A stretch of DNA of 64,000 nt from Eucommia ulmoides (GCA_016647705.1 CM028335.1:24654905-24718904); one strand, 5' to 3'; positions 22,455-35,175 are shown, numbered from the stretch's first letter. Numbers and translations: made by a program. The notes: generated by a model from the sequence alone, not told the origin.

Positions 22455-23359
22455 TGTTGGAACATATGAATTTTTATTTGTTTTTGTTCATAAAAGATAA
22501 ATTGTCAAAAAGTCTTCCTTCTATTCTTTCTATCCCACATTGTTTGGGAGAAGGGGTTAAGAGGAGTATAATAAGGGATGTATGGAATACTTGGGGTGTG
22601 ACCGAAGGGTACCCATATTTTGTGGAGGGGAGATTAGCTACATCCCTATTGGTTTACCACACACACGCGCGCCCCATCGCCGCCACTACCGTCCGTCCGT
22701 GCCGAGCCGAGTCGAGTCGCACGTGTAATGAGGTGGCATTATATAATTTTTTGAACGAAATTTATTGAAAATTTATTATTTTATTAAAAAGGAACTTGAA
22801 TAGTTTTTTTACTTGGTTTTAACGGACTCCACGATTTCCTCCCTGATTCCTCAAATCTCTCCCTTTTTTTCGAACTGTTGGAAATGTTTTGAGTCGGTTT
22901 CTTTGGCCTATATATATACAGACGCATTTCATCAGTCTATAGAATACAAAAAATATCAGTTTCTGTTCTTCTTCCCAAACAACTTCTATTCTTCTTCCAA
23001 AACATTGTGTTCCTCTTATGTTCCGAAACAATTTATTCACCTACTGTTCCGAAACAGTTTCTTCATATTTTGTTCTAATACAGTAGAATAGTATCTTCGT
23101 TATTTACTTTGATTTCTGATCAGTTTGTTTATTTATATGAATAGTGTACGGGTGTTGGTTATTCAGGCCTTCTGTTGTGCAAAGAAGGTCCTAGACAGAG
23201 GTGATTTTGGGTTGTTTTATCCTGGGGACGACGAGACTGATAAACTACTTGCATGATTCTTAGGCAGAGCCATGAAACATCTTAAAGAGAGTGACCTAGT
23301 CCCGACTCAACCCAAGCAAATTCGGTAAACTCGTTCTTTATTAATTTTCCGCAGCAATA
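22455..23359 (+). repeat. Copia LTR shared by two tandem units (about 905 bp)
   Basis: Matches the LTR at 17117-17998: TGTTGGAACATATG start, TATA box CTATATATATAC at about 22907-22919, end GCAGCAATA (CAACA changed to CAATA). It follows the polypurine tract of the first unit, so it is that unit's 3' LTR. It is also followed at 23398 by another gag start in the same orientation, so it acts as 5' LTR of a second, truncated unit. Confidence 0.88.
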
Positions 23360-23397
23360 ATTTTAAGACGTTTATTTTATGCCGATTATCTACTACG

Positions 23398-24101
23398 ATG
23401 TCTACTGATCACAAGTTTAAACAAGTCACTGCTGAGCTCAAAAAGCCCTTTCATTTCGAAGGGTTTCATTTTAAAAAATGGAGACAAAAGATGTTATTTT
23501 TTCTAACTATCGAAAAAGTAGCATATGTCTGTACTACTGAAAAACCTGAATTACCGAAAGATCCTACCGATGCCTAGATTTAGGAAGATAAGTCATGGGC
23601 TGAAAATGATTTCCATTGTAAGAATTTTATTCTTAATGATTTGTCTGATGATCTGTATGATTATTACTATTCTAACAAAACTGCCAAGGAAATTTGAGAT
23701 GCTCTTTCGAAGAAATACAACACTGAGGAGGCTGGAACGAAAAAAGATGCTGTTAGTCGGTATCTAAAATATCAAATGACCGACGAAAAATCTGTGGAAG
23801 TTCAGTCTCATGAACTTCAAAAAATTGCTCATGAAATAATTGCTGAAGGTATGTCCCTAGATAAACAATTTCAAGTTACTGTTTTAATTGACAAATTGCC
23901 CATTTCTTGAAAAGATTTTAAGAATACTCTCAGGCACAAAACAAAAGAGTTTTCATTAGAAAGTTTGATCACTCGTCTTCGGATTGAGGAAGAAGCCCAA
24001 AAACAAGATCAGAAAAATGAAGTGCTCGTTGTGACCAACAACGCTCACAGAAAATCATCCTCTGCAATTCTGAAACCCAAAATAAAAAATATGAAGATTT
24101 A
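23398..24101 (+). pseudogene. Second, truncated Copia gag
   Basis: Repeats the gag at 18037 with independent changes: 'MSTDHKFKQVTAELKKPFHF' region, then 'LPMPRFRKISHGL' in a shifted frame, and the 'THELQKIAHEIIAEGMSL'-type block near 23810-23870 read in frame with intervening stops. The upstream part is better preserved than in the first copy (the early stop at 18061 is absent here). Similarity stops at about 24101 inside the basic tail, before the zinc knuckle, where Gypsy sequence begins. Confidence 0.85.
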
Positions 24102-24119
24102 TAAATGAAAAATATATTT

Positions 24120-24903
24120 TGTCCTAGAAATTAATTTGGTCTTCTTTGTAAATCGAGACCTTCTTGCAACCCGATGATCCATGAATAAAAGAGAAAATTT
24201 CGTGTCCAACAGTGTTGATTGATGGTGAGAAATTCTTATTTTCCTAGCTTTGATCTTCATCGAATTATTGGATATCATATATTATATTTGAGAGCTTCTT
24301 CATTGGGACTATTGACCTAGGATTATTGTGTTCCCTTTTATTATTTGGTCCAACAGTAGGCGAACCAGGATGTTTGCACCTGGTTTCATCAAATCACTAA
24401 AGGACCACCAGATACAATTTGATCAACTTGCAGAAATATATCAAAATAACTTTAGGGTAATGGATGCCAGTCTTTACTTCTGAATCCTCTGCTACTCTTG
24501 AATTGCTGTTAAATCTGATCAAAGGCCTTTTGGATCTTACCATTGTTTGGCAAAACAAAATTTTCCTTTATTTTTATTCACATAGATCGTGGTCTAGCTC
24601 TGTATTAAAATTATACCATCATATCTTCGCTCAGTCATATCACATACAATATACGCAGACAATTTTTGGTACCTAATATAGTAAGATTCAAACATTAGAC
24701 TATAGTTTGGATAAAAGAGTATTGCATTTATTGAAATTTAAAAAGTCATTACAGAGAAAATTATTTTCCATCCAAAAGACCAACAGGATGGAAATACGAG
24801 TACATGAAAACATCCCAATTTTATCAAAACACTTAGGAATTTGACAATAAACAAGCACCACAGTTTTGAAGCCTATAGATTTTTCAACTCGAGCCTTAGA
24901 AAC
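24120..24903 (-). mobile_element. Gypsy copy B internal region downstream of gag
   Basis: Aligns with about 8640-9420 of copy A ('TTAATTTGGTCTTCTTTGTAAAT', 'GGACTATTGACCTAGGATTATTG'). No coding motif seen. The junction with Copia gag at 24101-24120 has no target duplication I can recognise. Confidence 0.75.
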
Positions 24904-26763
24904 CTAACTCGCTCCCATTTCTGCCAATGTTTTGGTAAAGATCAACTTCACTACCACCTGATGGTACATGCTCCGATATCTGATTCTGCTGGCAATTTGG
25001 CATAGGGGCCTCAATCTTTTGGTTGGGGAACGTGATGGCGCTAGTTCGTATGGACTCTCGATCTTATCTTTTAGTTCAAAGCACTGCGCAATCGTATGTC
25101 TCTTATCTCCAGGATGGTACTTACAGAAAGAATTTGAAGTTATCATTTTACTCCCTAGCTTATGCTCATAGGATGGAAGAGGCGTTAGAATCCCCTACTT
25201 CAAAAAGCTTCGGTACAGCTCCATGATGGAGAACAAAGAGTCTAGTGGGTTTTTTTTCATCGTTACAGAAGTTTTCCCCAATAACGCGAGATGGATAGCC
25301 TTGGTGGTATTGAGTTCTTGACTTCAAGGTATAGTTAGGAATTTGAGGTAGGGGTTTTTGGTTTAGCTGATATGTGTGGTAAGCGGGTGTTTGGTAGACT
25401 TGGGGATAGTATTGGAAGTGTGTTTTTGGTAAGGGAGAAGTACATTCTAGTATTGGTAGTAGCGGGGATGGCTTTGGGAATACAGATGGTTCCAGGGGTA
25501 ATTTTGGTTTTGGCAGTTTTGAGGGAAATTATTAGGGTATTGGTGGTTTTGGTTTGTGTAATTTTGGGAATAGGAAGCTTGGGGTTATTTTGGTAAGAGG
25601 TTTGTTGGGGGAAATAACGACGGGTACTTCATTTTCTTTCTTCTTTAGTGGAGCTGACCTTTTTGTTTGATCAGGAGAGACCTATTCAGTCTTTCCGCTC
25701 CTTATTCCTTCTTTTGTCACCTCAGCTTGCTAGATCGTATCCCCGAAAGAAGCCACTGTTATGCTTGAGAGATCTCGATAGAACGGGGATGTCTGAATTG
25801 ACTTAAATATCTCTAATAGAGCCTCCTCTCTTAGTCTAGGGATGACTTTGGCAGCCTCCTCCTTCCAACGGCTAGTTTACCTCCGAAAACTTTCATCTTT
25901 TCTCATCAGTATCTGGTACAAGGTACTATATTTTGGCACGACATCCTTGTTGTACACACACTGCTCTAAAAATACCTCCACTAAATCCTCAAAGGTCTTG
26001 ATCGGTGATAGGTCCAGGGTCATGTACTAGTTGAGAGTCAATCCCTTTACGATCGTCGGAATATTTTTAGGCGAAGGTCTTTATTCCGAGCATGAACTCC
26101 CAACTCCTTTTTGTATATGTTGACATGCTATTCTAGGGAAACTAGTACCGTCATACTTTATGAACTCCAGAGCTACGAAGTTTTCTGGATACACCACACG
26201 GGGCAGTGCTGATAGCTCCTTGTACGTTGCTTTTCTGGATGGAATCTCCCATTTCAATTCTTCTACGGTTCTCTCTAAATCCTCCATTTTTAGAACCTAG
26301 GTTGGATGGGGTTCATCTTCTTCCCTGTTTTTGGTTTTAATGGCTGGGGTCGATTGATTGGCATTCAGATAGTTAGGTGGAGTAATAAATGTTTCTGGGT
26401 GAATAAAGATCAGTGGTGAGGAGGGGGTCAGGCCCTTGGGTAAGGCCTGATAGACATGCCCCTAGCTGGGATATGTCGACGCTTCATAGATGAAGGGATA
26501 AGGGCCCATCTGAGGTTTATAGTAGACTGGCACCACGAAGTTTGTGCCAGGATGGTTCGGATTCGGTACTAAGTTTTCCATCCCAGAACTTGGAGGGTTT
26601 CTATTGGTGATTCAGTTACGGGAGTTCCATTGAATAGGGGAACAGGCACCCCCTATGGTCGTTGGCTTAGTTCGTTCTTCTTTTCCATTATTATGTCGAT
26701 GGTATGTTGCATTCGAGCTATCTGGACTATGTGGAAAGATTCGAGATTGCCTTCAGATGTCAT
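24904..26763 (-). pseudogene. gag of Gypsy copy B, broken
   Basis: Second copy of the gag-only Gypsy element. Start ATG complement at 26761-26763 ('MTSEGN' context). Pieces: 'ERTVEELKWEIPSRKATYKE' at 26081-26287, P/Y/Q-rich linker around 25300-25500, and at 24904-25146 the nucleocapsid knuckle 'CKYHPGDKRHTIAQCFELKD', of the form C-x2-H-x5-H-x4-C, the histidine-containing variant seen in Tat-group gag proteins. Multiple stops. No protease or RT follows toward 24120. Confidence 0.78.
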
Positions 26764-27174
26764 CCTGGAATGATTCTGGGCCCGGCTACAAGTGAACACC
26801 GAAATTCAGATGGGGGGAACCTGAATTGCTTTTCTGGGACCAATTTTTCTATCTTGTTTTGTTGTTACAACAATCCCATTTATTAATCCATGTGGGTCTT
26901 AGGTCGTCTTAAAATTCATTCGAGTTCGAAGTTCTCAATTCCGACAATGATTGATCGAAAAAGATAATGATTTATGAAAATTCTTTTGTTACTTAATTTT
27001 ATCGATATTGAAAACTTTGAACTCATTTGGTTTTTCAGACTTCCTAAGATGTCATCAATCTATCACATCACAATTGATTTACAAAATAGAAGAAAAAAAT
27101 AACAAAATAAAATATAACATTTGAACTTGGATTAGTTGGATTTATTTGGACATATTAGACTTGACCCTCTAACT

Positions 27175-27195
27175 ATCCCCAGCGGAGTTTCCAAC
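27175..27195 (-). promoter_or_regulatory. Primer-binding site of Gypsy copy B
   Basis: Minus-strand sequence TTGGAAACTCCGCTGGGGATAG directly follows the LTR end GGGCGCGTCA. It is the same site as in copy A with two changes and confirms orientation. Confidence 0.75.
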
Positions 27196-28715
27196 TGACG
27201 CGCCCTATTTTTTCGAAAGGAAAAGGATATTAAATAATAAGAAGTGTAAAGAGGGGGGATTTTTTAAGGCATTGGTTTTCTCAAAGAAATACTTAGGTCA
27301 TTTTAAAACAAAGAGTCACCACCTAACATTAGGTTTAAATGGTGTGCTAGGACATCGAATTTTTTTAAAATAATTTAAAAGACCTAGGTAAAAATTGACT
27401 TCAAAAAGACGGTGAAACCAAAGATTCATTTAAAGAGTTCGGGGGTCGGTTATGCTCTAGGAAGCTAGTAGGCACTTCTAGACACCCCTCCAAAAATGGT
27501 ACCTTATGTCCAATTAATTTAAGGCTGAATATTTTGTTTTATTTTGAAATCATTTCATTCTTATGAAATCTTTTTGGTATTTCTAAAATAAGATGGGACA
27601 AATTTTTGGAAATTTTCCCCTGGTATGACCTCTTATTAAATATTGAAGATTCGACAAGGATGGTCCCCGGGAGGTAGTTTTATATATGTTTCCAAGAGAT
27701 GTTTTTTTTATTTAAATGGGTAAATTAAAATACATGAAAAAATATGAAGGTATGTATATAATGCAAACGATGATATAAATCTTTATTTATGTGAAAGTAA
27801 TGCCCTAAAAATAACTTAAATGATTTTTATGCAAAATGATCTTAACTTAAGCATGTTAATGCAAATGATATGAATGCGGGAATGTATTAGGAAATACTAT
27901 GTGAATTAACGTAATTATGCGTGACAATAATTCAATTATTTAATATATATATAGACAAAGAGTATAAATATGTGTACGTGTTGTGACAAAATGAGAAGAG
28001 GTGACATGGATTTGTGAATTCTTAAAAAACCTATATGTATGAAATATAAAAAAATGTAAGTGGTGAAAATCTCATAAACATGTCATCTAAATGATACAAA
28101 AAAAATAAAAATGGATTACGAAGAAAAAAAAAGTGTAAGTGGTAAAAGTGTATTAAACATGCCGTCTAAATAATACAGGAAATAAATATGCAACATAGAT
28201 ACAAATGATGTCTATTTTAAGTGTGCCCAATTAATTCAAAGAAATCCCAATTTAAAATTCCCTCAAATTCAATGGAGGTGAGAATTGAGGGAGGATCACA
28301 AAAACAAATTTGTCGGAATTAATCTTTTCAGAACTTAAATGGAATCCCACAAAAAGGGTTATCGAGGGTAGAGATTTCCTAAAATCAATCATTTCTAAAT
28401 TTTACTTTAGTTGAATAATTGAAACAAGGTTCGAAAAACTCTCTCACAATTTATTGAATCGTTGGATTCATTTTAAGGTTCGTGAGGACTAATTCGCACA
28501 CACTAAGTGTTTTTTTGGGGGGGGATTTTTATATATGTATTTAAACAAGGATTGATATAAAATAGAAATAAATTAAAAAAAAATAGAAAAATAAAGGAAA
28601 CACCTTTCACCTAATGTTCGGGGATTAAGTTTAAGTATGAGAAACCCATCCCGGTGTTTTCATTGGATGATCGAATGACTTACATTTTTTATTTTTTAGG
28701 GTTTTTTGATAAGTG
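27196..28715 (-). mobile_element. LTR (copy B) of minus-strand Gypsy element, distal half diverged or lost
   Basis: Inner end reads ...GGGCGCGTCA at 27196 on the minus strand, giving the family's CA terminus. Aligns with copy A from 11671 to about 13260 and with copy C. Similarity ends near 28715 ('GGGTTTTTTGATAA'), where unrelated sequence starts. A terminus resembling an LTR start plus internal flank (TGTGGACCC on the minus strand, then a TTTTCCCTCTTT flank) occurs at about 29095; this could be a variant LTR end. Confidence 0.8.
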
Positions 28716-29695
28716 GTTTATCTTCCATTGGAACCCCCGTAAACCTCTTCTTTCTTCTTATGGATGTAGGTTGGTCCCTATTTGTTTTCGTTTCCTTTGC
28801 TTGACCTGTTATATGGTTCCAAGATAGGTTCCCACGTGTTCTTTTTCTTTTATTTAAGGTTTTATGTTTCATAGATGTAAATAACTTTTCTTTTTTTAAA
28901 AATAAATAAATAAATAAATAATTAAAAAGAAAAAAAGAAAAAAAATAGAGTAGCTTTAATCATAAGAGAAGTGACGTCGAACTTCTTCTACACTTAATTC
29001 CTGGGTTGTTTTGTTATTCTATCTTGCTTTGCACTTTGGTCCCATCAAGTGTTTTCTTATTTGAACTTTGGACACACATTTGAATTTTGGGTCCACAATT
29101 TTCCCTCTTTTTAGGGCTCAGTAAAGGTCTGAAAAGTTTATTTTCAGTTTTCTTCATAAGTGTTCCATTCCCTTTGTTAAGAGTGGGTGTTTCTTGTTAT
29201 TTTTCATTTATTTTCTTTTTTGAGGGTTTTTCTTGTCTTTCATATTTCTTTATTTCTTTCGTAATATCTTACCCAAAGAGTGTTTCTTCTTATTTTATGT
29301 ACTCGTGCTCGTGCCTCTTTCTTCTTAAGTTGATCCATTTTTTTTTTTGTATTGTAATTGTTCTCTACCTTTCTTACAAGGGATTGACTCTTCTCTTTTT
29401 TTTCGTATTTGTGTCCTCTTTTCTAAAGGAGGTCAGTTTATGAAAAATATTATTTCCACGATCGTATGATTCTTCGAACATATAGTTATTCCATTTCATA
29501 TCTTGCATTACTTCTTACATGTAATCAAAATATATTTCTAAGTACTTTATGTCAAGTTTCTTCTTATGAGTGTATCTAGAAATCTTAGTGCTTAGGTTAA
29601 TACTATTTTGCCTAGCTAGGTAGAAAATCATCTCGTGTAACAGAGCGTAAGAAGAAATGTGACTTTGATAATTTACATTTTAAATTTTCAAGCAT

Positions 29696-29740
<45 letters not shown>

Positions 29741-29834
29741 AATGCTATATTTGGAGATTATTCATGCTTTCTTCCTTGGACCTGATATGAGATTGATGCG
29801 TAGAGGTCTCACAGATCATATAATAACACAATTA
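28716..29834. other. T-rich sequence, no gene recognised; poly-T 29697-29736
   Basis: Low-complexity pyrimidine-rich DNA with a 40-base T run. The open frame 29087-29443 is almost all F/S/L/Y and reflects composition. Possibly the distal part of a diverged LTR up to about 29095. Confidence 0.5.
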
Positions 29835-31573
29835 GGGCTTATTTGATAATGACTTAATTTTTAAGTGCTAAAAATTTAATTACTGAAAATTAAGTGCTTA
29901 AATTTTAAGTGATTAAAATTTAATAAGCTTGTTTGATAAAATTGTATTGAAAATTTAAGTGCTGAATTTTATTTGTTTGTTTGATAAGTAAAAAAATTTG
30001 AATGCTGAAAATTATTTAATTTACATAATTGCCTTTGAATCAAGATACATAACACCACAAACAATCACAAACTTGTTAGTGAGAACATTAAATTGTTCCA
30101 AAAAAGAACTAGAACTATTACAAAATCAATCCATAACCAACAACTATACACATTCAACAAATATAGATTCAACAAATTAACAATAACAATCCAAAAACTC
30201 AAACAGTTCAGATAACCCTAACTGAATGATAGTAATCGAAGATGATTACCAAAGGGAAAATTTAATGCACAATCAACAGTTCACTGCACAAAGCACAATG
30301 AAACTACAAAAAAAAAAAAAAAAATTATGCACGAAAAGAACTGCTAAAAAATATAACGCACTGTAATTATATACTGGAAAAAACATATTTTATCGGGAAA
30401 ATTGTGAATGAAAATCTACTTATACCAATATAAGAACAACAATAATGAAGTTCAACATACTTTACCATATGGTGTTTGGGTGCAATTAACAGAGGTTTCC
30501 TAATACATCAGAAAGGAAAATGAAACAAACTACAATAGTGTGTGTTCCGAGAATTGGGATGTTGCTACTCTTCTTACTTGAAGGAGATCATGAACACAAA
30601 ATCAAGAAAAATATTGAACCAGGGTCGCAAACAATAATTTTGAGTAACCTAAGAAGATTATAGATTGCTTGCTTCAATTTTAAACTGAATCTACTCAATT
30701 AAGTATTAATTAAATTCTTGAAGATTTGGATTACCCGAATCCTAATTTCTTTGTACAATTGAAGAAAAAACAAAACAAAACACCCAAAACAATCATATTT
30801 AGTGGAATTGAAGATTTGGAGTAGAATAATAAAAAATTGCTACAGGCTGCAAGACTCCAAGGTCCAAAACATCATATTAAAGGCCTCCAAAAAGTCGCAA
30901 AAACACGAAATAATTATAACATCAAAGCTGCTACTTAATTGGCTAAAGAAGAGGACGACGATGAGGATGACGATTGAAAAAGAGATGGAGATGGAGTTTG
31001 AAATGAAGAAGGAGATGGAAATGGAGAAGGAGAAGGCTTGTTTATGATCAGGACAACCAAAATCCATTGTTTCAAGTTTATGTACTGAACTCAATGTGTA
31101 TTGGTATGAAATCAAAATAAAGAACAAGAATCTCAGATGTCAAACAAAAATTTCAGATTTCAAAATAGAAAAATAGATATATGAAGGACAATTTATGAAG
31201 AAACGAAATCAGAAATGCATTCAGATCTGAAAAACAGATTCAAATCTCATTGTTCTGAAGGACGATTTCTGAAGAAACCCTAAACCCTAAACTATAGATT
31301 TGAAGAAGAATATACCTTGTTGAAACTTTATCTATTCGCCACCTTTCTTCTAGGCTCGTCGTCGCCGCCGTTGCTCCTCTTCTAAGCTCGTCGCCGTTAC
31401 CTCTCTTCTCAAATCGCCTCCATCTTTTAAGCTCGTTTGAAATCACCTCTCTGTACAACAATGAAAACGAGACCCGATCAAATGAGATTGAACAGAAGAA
31501 CCCTACATCCCTAAGGGCAAAACGGTCAATTCTATTTTTTTTAATATTTGAAAACTTCTGAGCGCTTTCTGTA

Positions 31574-31619
<46 letters not shown>

Positions 31620-31784
31620 CAAGAGGGGTTTTACTGAATTTTTAACTTAATATTTCACTTAATTTTTAAGCTAGTTTAATTAACTAAGTAATTTTCAATA
31701 CATTTGTCAAACACACTTAATTCATTAAGTACTTAATTTAATCAATTTTAAGTACATAATTTTTTTTTTTTATCAAACATGCCC
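29835..31784. mobile_element. Non-autonomous DNA transposon, PIF/Harbinger-like (1950 bp)
   Basis: Left end GGGCTTATTTGATAATGACTT and right end (reverse complement) GGGCATGTTTGATAAAAA form terminal inverted repeats, extended by 'TAATTTTTAAGTGCTTAA'-type subterminal motifs repeated at both ends. The element is flanked by TTA on both sides (29832-29834 and 31785-31787). TTA duplication plus GG-starting termini fit PIF/Harbinger. The inside has only short frames and a (AT)n tract; no transposase motif is seen. Superfamily assignment rests on termini and target site only. Confidence 0.7.
31577..31617. repeat. (AT)n microsatellite
   Basis: About 20 AT units inside the Harbinger-like element. Confidence 0.9.
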
Positions 31785-31787
31785 TTA

Positions 31788-32639
31788 GTCTTCATATTTT
31801 GGATTCAATGTGAATTTCCCACTTCTATTCATAAATAACAAATATCGAGTTCACTCAGCTGAAGTAGTTCATATCCTTGGACTCATTGTATGTTTTGTAT
31901 ATATTTCTTTAGAACTTCATGGACAGTTACCGAACAATCCTATTTGGGTGTGAAAATTACCGGATGAACCTAAGAAGTTTTGTTTGCACCAATATGTCCT
32001 AATAGAAATTTGCAGACAAATTTGCCCCTCTTAATGAATTTGCACATTCCATACTTGTTGTCACCCTTAAAAATGAGGAACAAAATATGGTGATAAACTA
32101 GCAATTAAACTGAAAACGAAACCTACAATTTCTCTCAATAGTGATTGTTGTTTAATAATTTTTTTTTTTTTTTTTTTTTACACTACAATGATCTATCAAA
32201 CAATGATCTTCAAAATAAGATATTAATCTTTTTCTTTTATTAAGTTTTGGATTAGGATGGATGTGAATATTATATATAACATTAACTATGATGTTAATGT
32301 TATATATAACATCAGTATACCTTGTGTGTCTCGTGAGTATTGAATATAACATCCAATATAATAGAAATAACATCAATTAATGTTAATAATAGCACAAATT
32401 ATATGAATGTGTTTAGTGTAACATGATTTGCTGATTAAAGTAGTTTGGATGTTGACTGTAACACTCAATTGTGTTTAGATAATGTATAAGACCATGTTAA
32501 TTGTAATACAAATATGAAAACAGAAAATTTTGAAAGTATCATGTTTAATATAACATGAATATAAAACCTAAAAATTCTGAAAGCAAAATGTTGAATGTAA
32601 CACGAATAATGAGATCCAATAAATCTTTTATCCAAGGTA
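31788..32639. other. AT-rich spacer with palindromic ATAACAT words, no gene
   Basis: Contains GATGTTAATGTTATATATAACATC (about 32291-32314) and several 'GAATATAACATC' or 'TTGAATGTAACA' words recalling the hairpin array at 15827-16365. A T run at 32160-32180. No open frame of interest. Confidence 0.5.
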
Positions 32640-34140
32640 GTACGTACGTGTTCTTTAGGGTAACTTTATGTAGTTCTCAATAGTCAATGCACAACCTAGT
32701 GGTTCCATCTTTCTTTTTCACAAACAAAACGAGAACATCCCATGGAAACGTACTTGGTTCACGAAACCCTTCTCTAGAAATTCTTGTAGTTGAATCTTCA
32801 ACCCTCTCGATTCCATAGGTGCCATACGATAAGGAATCTTTGGGATTGGAGCAGTTCTAGGCATAAGATCAATGGTGAACTCGATATCTTGAGGTAGAGG
32901 TAAATCATGTAAATTCTCGAAAAAAGACGTCACGATATTCATTTACAATTGGTATTCATGTGATGGTTGAGTAAGTATTTGGACTAGGTAACCCTTGTGT
33001 CCCTTTCTAAGAAAACGATTACATAGCAGAGATAAAATATTGGGGGAACAACCATCCCACTTCCTTGGAAAAAAAAAATGTTGATTTGGAATGTGGAATG
33101 AGGCTTTCTTTTCCAGACAATCTATAGTCGCATGATTTGGAGCTAACCGATTCATGACAAATAGGACATCAAAGGTAGATATGTTGAGTGGTATTAAAAT
33201 AGCTACCAAGTATATTTTCTATGACAATGTCACAAGACTCAAAGGACATATGCATACCAGATGGTAGTGAAATCAATAGTGTGTAGTTCAAAGGTTCAGG
33301 ATATTTAGCAATATTTTTGGCAAACTCATAAAGAATAAATGAATGTGTAGAATCAAAATCAATTAAAATATAGACAAATTGACAACAAATGGAAAGAGTA
33401 CCTGAAACTACAGAGTTTGCTACTAAAATGACCCCTGAAACTAATACAAATGTTCTTCCTAGTCTTTTTAGCTCATTCTTCGCTTGATCAGGTTTCGACA
33501 TAGATATGTTAGGTGTAGTGAAAATTGGTTGACTCTTTGTAGTGCTAGAAATCGTTGGACAATCACAGATTTGGTGTCCTATCTAACTACATTTGTAGCA
33601 TGCTCACGATACTACAACATAAGGTCCGCTATGGAACTTTCAACAAGTTGGACACACCAGTCGATTTTGAGTTTGTTTATTTAAACCAACACTAGTTGTT
33701 GGCTCTTGTGGGATTGGAACTTTGAAATTTGTACTGGCTGGAATTTATTATTTTTCTTTGGTCCTTAATCTATACATAATTTGCATTGTCTGTTTTTACC
33801 ATTATGGCACGATCTATGACATCACTGTGGGTTTTCAGCTTGAATAACCTTACTGTAGTCCTAATATTTTCCTTGAACCCATTTTTAATTTTTCCTGTTT
33901 TGTATTTCTTATTACTTACCATTTATAAACAAAAATGAGATAATTCAGCAAATCTTGCAACGAATTTTCGCACCATCATATTCCCTTGAGTCAAATTCAA
34001 GAACTCCAGTATCTTCTGCTCCCTAATCTCATGTGAAAAGTTTCTCCTATAGAATAATTTAAAGAAACACTTTCAAGTACTAATTCGTTCTGCCTCTTTA
34101 ACTATTAACCACCAACGGCGTGTTTCACCCACAAACTTAA
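32640..34140 (-). pseudogene. Gypsy gag-protease-RT start, minus arm of inverted repeat
   Basis: On the minus strand in order: gag segment (about 34130-33800: 'FLNLTQGNMMVRKFVARFA', broken), zinc knuckle C-x2-C-x4-H-x4-C with a stop inside (near 33580), protease (33501-33169, 'GTLSICCQFVYILIDFDSTH', 'YPEPLNYTLLISLPSGMH') and the start of RT ('LPQDIEFTIDLMPRTAPIPK', 'RMAPMESRGLKIQLQEFLEK') to about 32640. The protease active-site triad region reads D-F-D-S instead of D-S-G-S. This is the Ty3/Gypsy order. Stops and shifts separate the pieces. It is truncated in RT. Confidence 0.85.
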
Positions 34141-34164
34141 AACTGTTAACACAAAACAGCAAAA

Positions 34165-35175
34165 GGTGGACTTTGCTAGTTTCATGTTTGTGGGTGAAGC
34201 ACGCAACTGGTTGTTAACAATTTAAGATCCAGAACAAATCAATACTTAGCAATGTTTCCTTTAATTATTCTATAAGAGATACTTTCTAGATGTGATTAGG
34301 GAACATAACATGCTGAAATTTTTAAATTTGACTCAAGGGATGGTAAAGAATATACTACAACATTTACTAAACTATCTCGCTTTACCTTATACATGGAAAG
34401 TATTAAGGAAGACAAAGAAAGAAAATTTGAAAATAGGCTTAGGAAAAATATTAGGACCAAAGTAAAGTTATTTAAGCTAAAAACCTATAGTGATGTCATG
34501 GACCATGCCATAATGTTGAAAACAGACAATAGAGATCACTTAAAGATTAAGGAACAGAGAAAAAGGATCAACTACAGCCATTGTATACTTTAGAATTCTA
34601 ATCATAACAAGAGGCAACAAATAGCAACATCAAGTGTTGGTTCCCATGCATAAACTCAATACCGACCACCCTATCCAACCTATCAAAATTCTCAAAGTGA
34701 AAATTGTCGTGTAGTATCGGGAACTTGCTACAAATGTGGTCAGATGGGACACTGAATCTGTGATTGCCCAATGCTTCCTAGCACTACAAGGAGTCCATTA
34801 TCTTTCACTACACCTGGCATATCCATGCCAAAACCTGATCATACAAAAAAATGAGCAGAAAGGTATAAAAACAACATTGCATCAATCTCAATGGACATTC
34901 CAAACATAAACTCTGTAGTGGTCATTTAACTTATATTTTGATTGACTCTGGTTCTACACATTTATTTGTGGCTCACGAGTTTGCTACATCTGAATTTCCT
35001 GAATCTTTGAACTACACAATCTATTTCAATACCATCTGGCACATATATCAAGTTCTTTTATCTTTGACATTATCATAAGAAATATATCCTCCATAGATAA
35101 TTTATTACCACTCATCATATCTACCTTTGTTGTCATCCTTGGCATGAACTGGCTAGCTTCAAATCATAGATTGAA
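34165..35175 (+). pseudogene. Gypsy gag-protease, plus arm of inverted repeat
   Basis: Plus-strand relative of the minus arm. Gag: 'FVGEARNWLLTI', 'MLKFLNLTQGMVK', then an open piece 34393-34593 ('ESIKEDKERKFENRLRKNI', 'MDHAIMLKTDNRDHLKIKEQ'). Zinc knuckle 'CYKCGQMGH', a stop, 'ICDC' at about 34727-34768. Protease near 34940 keeps I-D-S-G-S-T ('LIDSGSTHLFVAHEFA'), then decays; similarity fades near 35175 ('HELASFKS' region). No RT. Confidence 0.82.
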
